17,864 nucleotides of DNA from Zancudomyces culisetae (GCA_001969505.1 LSSK01001817.1:1-17864), one strand, 5' to 3'; shown: positions 1-8,767, counted from the stretch's first letter. Numbers and translations: made by a program. Notes: generated from the sequence alone by a model not told the origin.

Positions 1-1449
1 CAACTGCATGTGTATAGCAAGTCGCTGACCATAGCTGGGTTTATGCCTGGTGCTGAACCCCAGGTTCTTGCCGACCACAGCCTAGCCAATGCTTTGCTTC
101 CCCAGGTTGTTGCTGGTTCTGCCATTTTTAGACCTGCTGTAGCTGTGAATGCGAATGCAAATGCGAATTCAACTGCAACTGCAACTGCGAACGCAATTGC
201 GGCTCTGCACTATCAGTTTCCCATTCTGGAGTATTTGCCCGACCCCGACCGTCTCAATACCGAAACTGAGCGGGATGCTCGCCGTAAGCGACGACGCCAA
301 GCGTTTACTTCTTCTTCGTCTCGCAAGTCCGTTCTGGTTGCGCCTGACCGTGAGCCCATCCGTACTTTCCGAACTGCTTTAGTCTTGCCTCCTAATCAGG
401 CATCCATCTTGGCCATTTATAGAGGCCTTGGTTATTCTCTTTATCGCAATCCTGCAGTTGGTTCTAGTACTGGTATTGGTATTGGTATTGGTATTGGGGC
501 TGGTATTGGTTCTTCTATCTCTGCCTTTACCTCTACATCTGCCTCTGCCTCTGCCTCTGCCTCTGTCTCTGCTATCGGTGTTGGTACTTCTTCTAATTAT
601 CACTATCCTTACTCTATCTTCAGTGGTGGCTTGGGCGAATCCTTCCTATCTGCAAAATCCTCTCATAATCTCTCATCTGCTTCCAAACAAGTTCTTTATT
701 CTGCCGATTCTACTCATGCTCTTGGTATTTCTACCCCTACCCTTACCTCTAATTCTAATTCTAATTCTACCTCTACCTCTACTACCGCCACAGCCACAGC
801 CATTGCTATTGCTACTACTACCTCTGCTCATAGTGGTACTGGAAGTGCTGGTGGTGGTGGTGGTAGTAGTGGTTATAACGATTTTATAGCTTCTTTATCT
901 GAAGAAGACTACAAGATTTTCAAGTCGTTACCCATTGTTAAAAACCCACGATCTCGTGGCCGGCCTTCAAACCTTGAAAAGCTGCTACGCGATGCAGAGC
1001 TGGAATACATTCGCCGTAATAATATTCACATTCCTTACCTTGAAAAGTTTCCTTTGGTTACCCGCCACTACCTTCGCGTAGTTGATGCTGGTGCACCTAC
1101 TTCGATCTTTTTTCCAACTTCTGGTGGACCAACAACAACAACAACAACATCTACATCTGCATCTGCATCTGCATCTGCATCTGCATCTTCATCTGCATCT
1201 TCATCTACCATACCAACACAAGAAACAAACACTGCTAGTAGTGATGGTGGTAGTACTGCTATTTCTACAACTTCTCATACACATACAGCTGTTCATGCAA
1301 GTGGATCAGGTGATTTCCAACCAAAATGGTCATGTTCTCAATGCGGAAAACTGGCTACTCAAACCAGTTTGATTAGATTAGGTTATGATGGACATCATAG
1401 CTTATGTGATGAATGTGGTCTCAAGTATTTACAATCTTTAGGTGGATAA
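1..1449 (+). CDS. GATA-type zinc-finger protein, 5' partial
   Basis: The frame is open from base 1 (CAA CTG CAT GTG), so the start lies upstream; 482 codons are visible. The C-terminus holds a finger of the form C-X2-C-X20-C-X2-C (Cys at about residues 445, 448, 469, 472) ending in LCDECGLKY, the hallmark of GATA fingers (LCNACGL). The usual TPLWR segment is replaced by TSLIRLG, so DNA contacts may differ. A PRSRGRPSN stretch near residue 317 resembles an AT-hook, and a basic ARRKRRRQ near residue 94 could be a nuclear signal. Between these lie Ile-Gly, Ser-Ala, Ser-Thr and Gly tracts written as hexanucleotide repeats. No introns are seen. The likely role is a nuclear DNA-binding regulator; target and process cannot be named. 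The finger assignment is fairly firm, the function inferred. Confidence 0.75.
   Translation, partial: QLHVYSKSLTIAGFMPGAEPQVLADHSLANALLPQVVAGSAIFRPAVAVNANANANSTATATANAIAALHYQFPILEYLPDPDRLNTETERDARRKRRRQAFTSSSSRKSVLVAPDREPIRTFRTALVLPPNQASILAIYRGLGYSLYRNPAVGSSTGIGIGIGIGAGIGSSISAFTSTSASASASASVSAIGVGTSSNYHYPYSIFSGGLGESFLSAKSSHNLSSASKQVLYSADSTHALGISTPTLTSNSNSNSTSTSTTATATAIAIATTTSAHSGTGSAGGGGGSSGYNDFIASLSEEDYKIFKSLPIVKNPRSRGRPSNLEKLLRDAELEYIRRNNIHIPYLEKFPLVTRHYLRVVDAGAPTSIFFPTSGGPTTTTTTSTSASASASASASSSASSSTIPTQETNTASSDGGSTAISTTSHTHTAVHASGSGDFQPKWSCSQCGKLATQTSLIRLGYDGHHSLCDECGLKYLQSLGG
472..497 (+). repeat. (GGTATT)n coding microsatellite
   Basis: About four units of GGTATT encode alternating Gly-Ile inside the GATA-like gene. 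The six-base period keeps the frame when the unit number changes. Confidence 0.85.
530..575 (+). repeat. (CTCTGC)n coding microsatellite
   Basis: Hexanucleotide repeat encoding a Ser-Ala tract in the GATA-like gene, with a few point differences between units (one GTC, one TCT TCT step). Confidence 0.8.
1129..1207 (+). repeat. (CAA)n then (TCTGCA)n coding microsatellites
   Basis: An ACA/CAA tract encoding poly-Thr is followed directly by a long TCTGCA hexanucleotide array encoding Ser-Ala, about 120 bases before the zinc finger. Both lie in frame in the GATA-like gene. Confidence 0.85.
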
Positions 1450-1476
1450 AGTTTTGAATTTCTTTATTTCCATACT

Positions 1477-1516
1477 CTTTTCTTTTCTTTTCTTTTCTTT
1501 TCTTTTCTTTTCTTTT
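1477..1516 (+). repeat. (CTTTT)8 pentanucleotide microsatellite
   Basis: Eight perfect CTTTT units start 28 bases after the stop codon of the GATA-like gene, so they probably lie in its 3' UTR. A short TTTG repeat follows. Confidence 0.95.
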
Positions 1517-2010
1517 TCTGTTTGTTTGTTTGTTGATATTAATTTATCTTGTAATTTTCCAATATCCAATATTCACCTTTTTCTACTTTTTATTTTCTAT
1601 TTTCATTTAACTTTATTCATTATATATTAAACTATAATTTAAAACCTCCTCTTCCATCTCCCCACCCGTCCCATTTTTTTCCAATTACTCTAGTATTGAA
1701 GGTTTACTGATATTTGAATGTTTTTTATTTGGGATTATATTATACAGTTCAAATATCTTTATCCCATAATTTCAACTTGCACACATTTATTATATTTTTA
1801 TTTTATTTTTATTTTATTTTATTTTATTTTTTTGTTTTATTTGTTTTATTTGCAGCAGAAAGATAAAATAATTGAGAAAATGGTAATTCAGGCTCCATTT
1901 ATTCTCAATCCCAATTTTCTTCTCACCTATCACCTTAACCCAACCCACCCTATTAGTAACAAATCTATTCATAAAATATAAAATATAAAATATTTCAAAT
2001 TACACACACA

Positions 2011-2042
2011 CTCACAAATTCACAAACTCACAAATTCACACA
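2011..2042 (+). repeat. 16-base tandem duplication
   Basis: CTCACAAATTCACAAA is followed at once by a near-identical second copy, within a longer CA-rich stretch (2002-2047). Confidence 0.85.
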
Positions 2043-2171
2043 CACATACCACTTTACCTTCTCACTCTTTATTTTCTTTAGTTTTACTTTTTCATCTTTA
2101 TACTCTTAATAACACCCCAAATCGTTTAATCTTTTTTTATTATTACTTATTATAAAAAAACGATCAACGAA

Positions 2172-2201
2172 TAAGCTAAACTAAGCTAAACCAAGCTAAG
2201 C
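2172..2201 (+). repeat. 10-base tandem repeat, three units
   Basis: TAAGCTAAAC, TAAGCTAAAC and CAAGCTAAGC stand head to tail in the spacer upstream of the VPS37-like gene. Confidence 0.9.
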
Positions 2202-2345
2202 TATTATTAAAATAAATCGAGTATATATTTGGAAAAAGACAAAAAAAAAAAAACAAGAAAACAATAAAAAAAAACAAAAAAAATACCAACAGACAGACAA
2301 ATCCTTTGGTGGAAATAATATAATATCGATAAACTTCCAACCCAC

Positions 2346-2425
2346 AGAATCGTTTCTCTTCTTGTCTTTTCTTATCTCTTCCTCCCTCCGCTCCCCCCCC
2401 TTTCCCCCTTCCCCCCTCCTCTATT
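2346..2425 (+). promoter_or_regulatory. Polypyrimidine tract before the VPS37-like ATG
   Basis: About 80 bases, almost all C or T, with runs of nine C and several T/C blocks, end about 10 bases before the ATG. Such tracts are common in fungal core promoters and 5' UTRs. The promoter role is inferred from position only. Confidence 0.5.
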
Positions 2426-2433
2426 GCTTTGAA

Positions 2434-3648
2434 ATGGACTCTGTTCAAGATAATAATAATTCCGAATCGGTAATCGAAAAAAAGTTGGGCCTGTTGTTGG
2501 AATATTATCCTACATTTTACAACAAAAACAATGATGAATTACAAGCCCTATTGCTCGATTCACAGCGGTTTGAGCAGGAATTCCGCAACCTTGACCAGGT
2601 TAAAATGACTCTTTCTCTACAACACGAATTGCAACAGCAGAGGTATAATCTAGCTTGTACTAATATCAATATTTATGGTGGAGCAACATCCACATCCACA
2701 TCTACCTCCACATCTACTTCAACTTCAAATTCAGCAACTCTTGTAAAAAATATTAACGAGATTCAATCGGACTACGATCCCGTAACCAAACTAAAAATCC
2801 TAAAACGACTAGAAAATGAATATTGGGCACTGGTCAATCGGTTTCTTGACCAATTCTTTTATCTGACCTTTTACTACCAAAATCTTGGCAACGAACCTTC
2901 TGACCATCAACAGCCAGATACCCATCATAATACCAACATCAACACCAATAATAATACTAATGATAATACTATTAGTAACAACAACAACAACAACAACAAC
3001 AATAATAATAATAGTGGTAGTGGTAGTGGTGGTGGTAACTTTAATGGTGTAAACTCAATTACTGGCATCAACTTGGAAAATAAGCTGAAATCTTTTCCTT
3101 ATCGTAGACATAGTGGAAATACCAACGATTATCTAAAAGATATCCAGAACTACTTTGTGGATAAAGTCTTGGAGGATTACATTGTTCAACTAGATAAATT
3201 TTCAGATCTTCTTATTGAAAAATACTTGTATTGGTACCCTCAAAATGAACTTAATACTCAAACTCAATTTCAAACTCAAAATCAAAATCAAAACCAAAAT
3301 CAACTTCAAAATCAATTCCAACCTTCTCCTTCTCCAAGTTCTCTACCTTCTTCCACTTTTCAAACATCTTCTTCCTCACACTCACCACATTCTTCAAATC
3401 TAAATCCATCTACCGTATTTTCCAGCTTTGGTAATACCATCAATACTTCTCCTTCTCCCTCTTCTTCCACCTCTTCTTCTGTTCCTTCCTCCTTCATTAG
3501 CAATACCGATACTCTTTCTTCTCTTATCACCAATGTCTCGGAATTTAATTCCAATAACCTAGACTCGTTTTTAAAACTCTTTATTACTATTAGAAAAAAA
3601 TTCCACCTATTACTATCAATCCAAAAACATTTTAACCCAGATCAATAA
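2434..3648 (+). CDS. VPS37: VPS37-like ESCRT-I subunit
   Basis: 404 residues, no intron. The ATG in GAAATGGACTCT is taken as start; the frame is open further 5' but only through the pyrimidine tract. The match to the mod_r (Vps37) domain comes in pieces: residues about 31-80 with ELQALLLDSQRFEQEF and LDQVKMTL, a helix near 110-150, another near 229-272, and the end FLKLFITIRKKFHLLL, which fits the mod_r C-terminal helix (FLxxFxxxRxxxHLRR type). Between them are Thr-Ser, Asn (about 12 in a row), Gln-Asn and Ser-Pro tracts, which roughly double the usual 200-residue length of yeast Vps37. Vps37 joins Vps23, Vps28 and Mvb12 in ESCRT-I, sorting ubiquitinated cargo at endosomes. The gene converges on VMA13, with 102 bases between the stops. 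The family call rests on pattern, not a search. Confidence 0.68.
   Translation: MDSVQDNNNSESVIEKKLGLLLEYYPTFYNKNNDELQALLLDSQRFEQEFRNLDQVKMTLSLQHELQQQRYNLACTNINIYGGATSTSTSTSTSTSTSNSATLVKNINEIQSDYDPVTKLKILKRLENEYWALVNRFLDQFFYLTFYYQNLGNEPSDHQQPDTHHNTNINTNNNTNDNTISNNNNNNNNNNNNSGSGSGGGNFNGVNSITGINLENKLKSFPYRRHSGNTNDYLKDIQNYFVDKVLEDYIVQLDKFSDLLIEKYLYWYPQNELNTQTQFQTQNQNQNQNQLQNQFQPSPSPSSLPSSTFQTSSSSHSPHSSNLNPSTVFSSFGNTINTSPSPSSSTSSSVPSSFISNTDTLSSLITNVSEFNSNNLDSFLKLFITIRKKFHLLLSIQKHFNPDQ
2975..3015 (+). repeat. AAC/AAT repeat encoding poly-Asn
   Basis: A run of AAC and AAT codons encodes about 12 asparagines inside the VPS37-like gene, followed by GGT/AGT repeats (Ser-Gly). It separates predicted helices of the mod_r domain. 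Confidence 0.9.
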
Positions 3649-3750
3649 AAATCTCATTGTTTCTCTTCCCTTCCCTTCACTCCTTTTTTTTTCTTTTGTT
3701 TATTTCTCTCATCTTCCTCTCCAGTCTTGTGCTATTATATATGTTAACTC

Positions 3751-5839
3751 CTAACTAGCATTAACACTCCCTGTGTTGGTAGTGAGATTTACACTGCTAT
3801 TCTCCCATGCATTCATCATAAAGTAATGGATAGTATTCAATGCCTCGTATCTAACCATTTGTTGATACTTTCCACTTCCCGCACTACTACTACTACCACT
3901 GCCACTACCACTACCACCTGTCGCATTGTTATCATTTGACTCCAATAACAACTCCATAATCTTTTTCTTGGCGCCCAACCCATCCAACAGTTTTTTGGCC
4001 TGCATACTGTTATGACTATACTTCAAATACATCCCTATATCATGACATATAATTGCCAGCTTCTCTTGTTCAGTCTCTGTATTTTTAATACTCATCAAAT
4101 GCTCCACCAGCTTTCTTATCACATATCCATCCTTCTCCTCCATTCGCTTAGCATTGCTCTTCCAAAACTTGTCGTCATAATGCTGTGTCTGGCCCATGGT
4201 CAATATTCCGCTCTTAACCTGGTTCACATACAATGCCCAACTTCCCTCCTCTCTCTCGCCCTCATTAATCCGATTCGCCTGCTCATCAAGTACTCCCACC
4301 AACTCGCTAATATCTGTTGTCAAGTCGTTATCGCTATACTTACGTCCCTGAAGCGCTTCTAAACACCCCCGTACCCCACACACAACCATAACTGGATAGT
4401 TATGATCACCTCCCAGTTCCACCAGATTTCTCAGAATCCCCACTGCTATTCTTATCACCTTCTCCTTCATCGCCCCTCTTGAAATCTTCAACAACGTAGT
4501 TATCACCTCATAATCCCTCTCCATTCTCTCACTTATTGTCTTGTTAAAACTCATCATCCATAAACAATACCCTATTTCATACTGCACTTGCGATGTTGTC
4601 ACATGTCCTCCAATTGTATTGGTTACCGTTGACTTTAGTATTTCAACCATTCTATTTTATATTTTATATTTTACATTTCAATCTCATCTTTATTTACATA
4701 TCACCTCCACCTAAATAAAGTACTAGCTCCCCTGCTCATCCTCAACAATTCTCATTCTCATTTTCATTTTTATTTCCATACTTACTCTTTGACTATCTGC
4801 CCAGATTCGTAGTACAACGCCTCACGTGCCCCCGGAAGTTCTAGGGTTGACTGCACTATCTGTATTGCTACGTCTATCACCCATTTGATTCCACTTCCCA
4901 TCATCTCCTCCAAATACCGGTATACCCGTGCGAATTCTAATTTTTTGGTCTTGTCAGTTTTACTCTCGTAATTCATCAGCCTCACCACTATCATACTACC
5001 CTTTAGCGCTATAAACTCCTCTTTATTGCTCATAATCCTACAAGTTATAAGTGTATGTATATATTCCTTTTTTTTATATCTTTCTCTCTCTTTTTTTTTT
5101 CATACTTTTTAATTTTGTTAGGTTCAAAAGTCATGTTTTTAAGTTATAATAGTAATCATATACTAGACTTCATAAACTTGATACAACGGACTATATAATA
5201 TACATGTTTGCCGTACCTTTCCATAACCTTATATACGTTATCACCATTCTTGTTTTGATAATTCAATGCTGCGACACAACCCTCGTCATTTTCCTCGATC
5301 AGTTCCTGAAGCACTATTATTATCTGCTGTACTGCTTCGGTTCTATTGATCTTTTGCGCTAATTCTAGTAGTAAAACTACTGTTTCTTTGATTTTCTATT
5401 TTATTTATTTTTCAATTTTATTTTCGTTATTTCTCTTGTGTTTAGTTTGACAAAAACGATATAAAATAATATTAGTAACTATATTGATACAATTGCGAGA
5501 AAAACACTCAATCCTTACACTATTTATTTTAAACTTTCGTTGTTTAATTTCCATTATCCCATTTAATTCCTGTTCACTGATTAACCCAGCATTATGATAA
5601 CCCTAAAAAGTTACAAATATTATGTATCAGACTCTCATACTCATCCATCCGTAATTCTCCTACATTCCTCTTATTGTAATATATATTATACGTTTATGTA
5701 TTATATATGTTACCTCCCAGGGAATAATTTGCTCTTTAATTTCGCTACTACTTTCATCGAAATGACCATTCACCACAAACACCGCCGGAACCTCGTAGCT
5801 TACTACGGATTTTCTCTTCGTGGTTCCTTTGTCTGGCAT
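3751..5839 (-). CDS. VMA13: V-type ATPase subunit H (Vma13), five exons
   Basis: Exons: 5839-5714, 5602-5519, 5395-5217, 5037-4786, 4651-3751 (513 residues; yeast 478, human 483). All four introns begin GTA and end TAG and keep frame (phases 0, 0, 2, 2). Family landmarks: IIPWEGYHNAGLISEQEL near the start (human VNWQSYLQGQMIS), QYEIGYCLWMMSFN (human QLQYQMIFSIWLLAF), KEKVIRIAVGILRNL, KFWKSNAKRMEEK (human KFWRENAVRLNEK), HDIGMYLKYS (human HDVGEYVRHY) and VRYEAL near the end. Subunit H is a HEAT/armadillo-like helical protein that caps V1, needed for ATP-driven proton pumping at vacuole and endosome membranes and for silencing free V1. A Gly-Ser insert (GSGSGSGSSSS, about residues 456-470) interrupts the C-terminal domain just before VRYEAL. 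An in-frame stop lies 48 bases upstream of the ATG, with no ATG between. Confidence 0.93.
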
Positions 5840-5870
5840 TTTTTCTTTCTTATATATCTTCTCCTTTGAT

Positions 5871-5892
5871 CTATTTTTCTTTCTAGTTAGTA
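5871..5892 (-). promoter_or_regulatory. Branch point and acceptor of a possible 5' UTR intron
   Basis: On the minus strand a perfect TACTAAC box (5892-5886) is followed 12 bases later by AAAAATAG (TAG at 5873-5871), and the VMA13 ATG comes 31 bases further on. GTAACAGG and GTACAATT upstream are candidate donors. This looks like the 3' end of a 5' UTR intron. The motif is seen; splicing is inferred. Confidence 0.45.
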
Positions 5893-6257
5893 TACAGAAA
5901 TCGTTTTTGAATTCATTTATGTTCCTGTTACTCTAAAAGTAAAAAGCCCATATATTTTCTCCAATACAGAATAGAATAATTTTACATTCCAAATTGTACC
6001 TGTAAGCTTTTTGTTTTTTTTTTCCCACTAGTCGCACAGGTTTTATTGGCGGAAATATATTTACAGCGGAAATTTCAAACTCGTAAAAAAATAAAGTAAA
6101 GGCTGGTAAGCGCACCTCCAAAAAAAAAAAACCACAGTCAATTTAATTTGCTGTTGTTTCACTCTTTATCCCTTACATTTATTTTTGCGCAAATAACCAA
6201 CTCGAAGCGATACAATTGTATAGTTTTTTCCTCACATTATTCCTTGAATGAGCATTG

Positions 6258-6285
6258 CTTTACAACTCAAGAAGAGTTGGTAAAG
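6258..6285. repeat. Inverted repeat / bulged hairpin
   Basis: CTTTACAACTC and GAGTTGGTAAAG flank a five-base AAGAA loop. The arms pair over 11 bases with a single unpaired base in the right arm. It lies in non-coding DNA. Confidence 0.75.
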
Positions 6286-6309
6286 GTGATGTGTTAATAT
6301 TATCTTCCT

Positions 6310-6375
6310 CATAGCTTTCAGTTCAACTGGTAGTACAATCATGCTTTTAATTTGCGGTCACAAAGTGTACAATAT
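6310..6375 (+). other. Degenerate tRNA-Lys-like sequence
   Basis: TCAACTGGTAG followed ten bases later by the loop-like CTTTTAA and then GGTCACAAAG follows the order of the D arm, UUU anticodon loop and variable loop of a lysine tRNA. No convincing acceptor, D or anticodon stem pairs, and there is no GGTTCGANTCC B box. If related, it is a decayed tRNA or tRNA-derived element; chance similarity is quite possible. Confidence 0.2.
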
Positions 6376-6597
6376 TTCTTTACTAATATTTCCAGCTATT
6401 CAAAATAGGTGCAAAAAAGCACTTTGACTTTAAAACTCTTATAATTAACTTTTTGAGTAAATGCATTTAATAGTTATTCTCCAGCTAATTATGATGGGCA
6501 AAGCAACAACGCCTAAATACTTTACTAACAGAAATATGAAACAATATAAATACACAAACATACCAAATACAAAAATAAGCTACACAACCCTTATATA

Positions 6598-7559
6598 TCA
6601 GCCTTGGATATTCTGCACAGCATCTCGTAGTTCCTCTGACAATCTAACTAGTTGCACGGATGCATCGTGCCTTATATCAGCATCATCATTAATATCTTTT
6701 TTTTCACTGATGGTTTTTTCAATCTGCTCAATAATGTGATACAGCCTATCGATCCTACCAGCCCTCAATACCCTACTCTCTTCACCATTAGCTTCTTGTT
6801 CGTAATCTACCTTATAACACCGTAAAAACTCGTGTGCCTCGATAAATTCTGTGCTGTTACTTACAATATACCATAGTGTGTGTACCAAACTCACAAAGTC
6901 CTTGTGGTAGCGATTCGGTATTTCAATACAATTTTGTCTCTCTTGTGCTTTTTTTATCCTAGAAATCAAATAATCCTTATCTCTCAAAATAATTTTCAAC
7001 TGCTTTGCAAACGTATTTATCTTTTCCAAGTGCGATTTCATAACCTCGTAATCTAATACTGCCTTGTTTTCCTCATAGTCTTTTTTTATTTCCCGGCAAC
7101 ACTTTTGCTATTTTGGTGGTATTTGTGTGAGATAATCGACATCATAATCATATCAAGTACGCATGTACTGTCTCTAACTCACCTTTATGGCATTAAGATT
7201 GTCTGCTCTCCGTTTCTCCAACTCCTTTATAAATTCGCTTGCTTGTTCAAACTCAAGACTGTGTTTGTGTATTGCGAGCTCCTACGTATGATGTATTTCT
7301 AAATGATAAATTAATCGATACACACCTCTAAACTGAATATAACAACAAATACAACAACAAACATGTCCTATACTCAATCCCCTCGCCTCAAGAGCAACTG
7401 AGCCCATAGAAATTTGCTAATTCAATATGTTTAAAATTCAACTGTATAAAGTACCGTTCCTTCTCATAGTAAAATATAAATTACCTCTACATTTAGACCA
7501 AGATCGCCCGCGGTGTCAATTCCATACTTTTCTGAGCCCGATTCCAATCCCAACTCCAT
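6598..7559 (-). CDS. Augmin subunit 2 (HAUS2/AUG2)-like coiled-coil protein, three exons
   Basis: Exons: 7559-7485 (25 codons), 7281-7183 (33 codons), 7107-6598; both introns are phase 0 with GTAATT/GTGAGT donors and TAG acceptors. A TAA lies two codons before the ATG. The 227-residue product is near human HAUS2 length (235). It is largely helical: a charged coiled coil at residues about 26-70, then LEKINTFAKQLKIILRDKDY, with IEIPNRYHKDFVSLVHTL around residues 119-136. This order (helix, L..ilrdKdyLi.Ri, then an IP..Yhk.F..L segment) is what I recall of HAUS2 and plant AUG2. Augmin is an eight-subunit complex that docks gamma-tubulin rings on existing microtubules to nucleate branches in the spindle. 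The exon structure is firm; the family call is inference, and another coiled-coil cytoskeletal protein is possible. Confidence 0.6.
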
Positions 7560-7740
7560 TTCTTAGAATCTAGTCTGGCTTCTTGGTGTTTGCTTATTTC
7601 TGTATGTTGTGTTTTTCTTTTTTTGGTTTTCCTCAATTACACAATTATAAACCAAAGTGGAATAAATTGGAAAAAATCGGAAAAAAGATCCATTTGGACA
7701 AATTGGGACTAATAAATAATATTCATGGAAGTTAGGTAAT

Positions 7741-7770
7741 GTCAATATTTGTCAATATTTGTCAAAATTC
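7741..7770 (+). repeat. 10-base tandem repeat, three units
   Basis: GTCAATATTT, GTCAATATTT and GTCAAAATTC stand in tandem about 180 bases upstream of the HAUS2-like ATG. Confidence 0.85.
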
Positions 7771-8671
7771 GTTTATTTTAAAGTGGTATAATCTTCCTGG
7801 TGACCAGATCCGCTATTGATTTGGTAAAAGCTGCCAGATTACATCTAAAACGTCGCACTTATGAAAAGGACTCAGCACCTATCTCTCCTACAGGATAAAG
7901 CATCTAATATCTACATGTAACTATATCTGTACCATATTTGGTGGATATGTTCCCTCTGTGCAACAAACGCTACTATCAAATCGATAAGAATAGATGCACT
8001 TCAACCCCAACCTGCCCCGCAAACGTTGAATATGACAAAGTAAATGCAACGTGTATTGCTGCCCCAATTGTACGCTGAGTTGATTTTTCATGCTGCATAA
8101 ACTGCAAAAAGCGGCTCTCGTAATCCACACCTCTACCAGGAAACGTTTATCCGCTGCAAAAGTGAAGAGTAGACACCAAGTAAGTAGCATCAGCAATAAA
8201 TCGCAATTGGGTTTTTAATTGCTAACTGAAAAAGCAGCTTAATTATCAAAAACAAGATATTTTCCATTTTTGACTGTTCATGTATACATTCTATTGTTTT
8301 TGTGGAAATGACCAAAAATGAGGTATGTGCGGTGATGATAGGCCAACAGTATACCATGCCAAATACCAACAATACCACTAATTCACTTGTATGAGGTTGA
8401 GCCAAGCCGCTTTACTGTTAGACAATTGGAATTTGCGAACTCATGACTGGACCTATTTATGCTGCTTCTGTGCTAAGAGCCGTTTAGAAGCATGGCCTGG
8501 GAATTGCAAAAGTGCGCATTACAACATATAGCCCACTCGTAAAGTTGGAAATCATGACAGGATTTGTGGAAATAATCTGCATTTATTCACATAAACGAAC
8601 TCTCAAGCAAACACTAAAAGCTGGCGTGTATCTAGTTGGTCATGTGTGGGCAAGAGCATAACATATTCTAT

Positions 8672-8679
8672 TCACGTGA
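8672..8679. promoter_or_regulatory. TCACGTGA E-box
   Basis: A perfect eight-base palindrome with a CACGTG core, the site type bound by fungal bHLH factors (Cbf1/Pho4 family). It lies about 790 bases upstream of the acyl-CoA synthetase ATG. Function is inferred from the motif only. Confidence 0.35.
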
Positions 8680-8767
8680 TATCTACTACACTAATTTCTC
8701 ACTACAAGGACTTGCATATTAAATGTTGTAAATGTTACCAATTGTATTTACACAAAGCAAACCATTT

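Larger units (their letters stand above)
1450..2433. other. Intergenic spacer rich in short tandem repeats
   Basis: No credible gene is seen between the GATA-like stop and the VPS37-like start. The spacer would hold the 3' end of the first gene and the promoter of the second (same strand). It contains a run of simple repeats: CTTTT (1477-1516), ATTTT (about 1797-1831), AAATATA (about 1972-1994), a 16-base CTCACAAATTCACAAA duplication (2011-2042), a 10-base TAAGCTAAAC triplet (2172-2201), A-rich runs (about 2235-2285) and a polypyrimidine tract before the VPS37 ATG. Confidence 0.7.
5893..6597. other. AT-rich spacer between VMA13 and the HAUS2-like gene
   Basis: No convincing coding exon is seen on either strand. 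It should contain the VMA13 promoter and the 3' end of the HAUS2-like gene (both minus strand). It holds small palindromes (TTGCGCAA at 6185-6192; ATACAATTGTAT at 6210-6221), a bulged hairpin (6258-6285) and a tRNA-like fragment (about 6310-6375). Confidence 0.6.

Noticed and set aside
379-603. Minus-strand Arg/Gly/Thr-rich frame
   Set aside because: Antisense shadow of the Ser-Ala and Gly-Ile repeat arrays.
428-889. Long Leu/Val-rich frame overlapping the GATA-like gene
   Set aside because: It is the +1 shadow of the hexanucleotide repeats in the GATA-like gene; repeats keep all frames open and it has no family features.
1981-2201. Telomere-like or CRISPR-like short repeats
   Set aside because: Units are 5-16 bases, adjacent without spacers and not G-rich telomeric units; they are simple tandem repeats in a eukaryotic spacer.
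2176-2448. Minus-strand frame across the VPS37 leader
   Set aside because: It reads A-rich and pyrimidine-tract DNA; low complexity with no start context or homology.
4012-4362. Plus-strand 116-codon frame
   Set aside because: Antisense to the large VMA13 exon, whose protein is clearly recognisable.
5933-6121. Minus-strand 62-codon frame upstream of VMA13
   Set aside because: No ATG start and no family features; I could not join it to VMA13 in frame. At most it is leader sequence.
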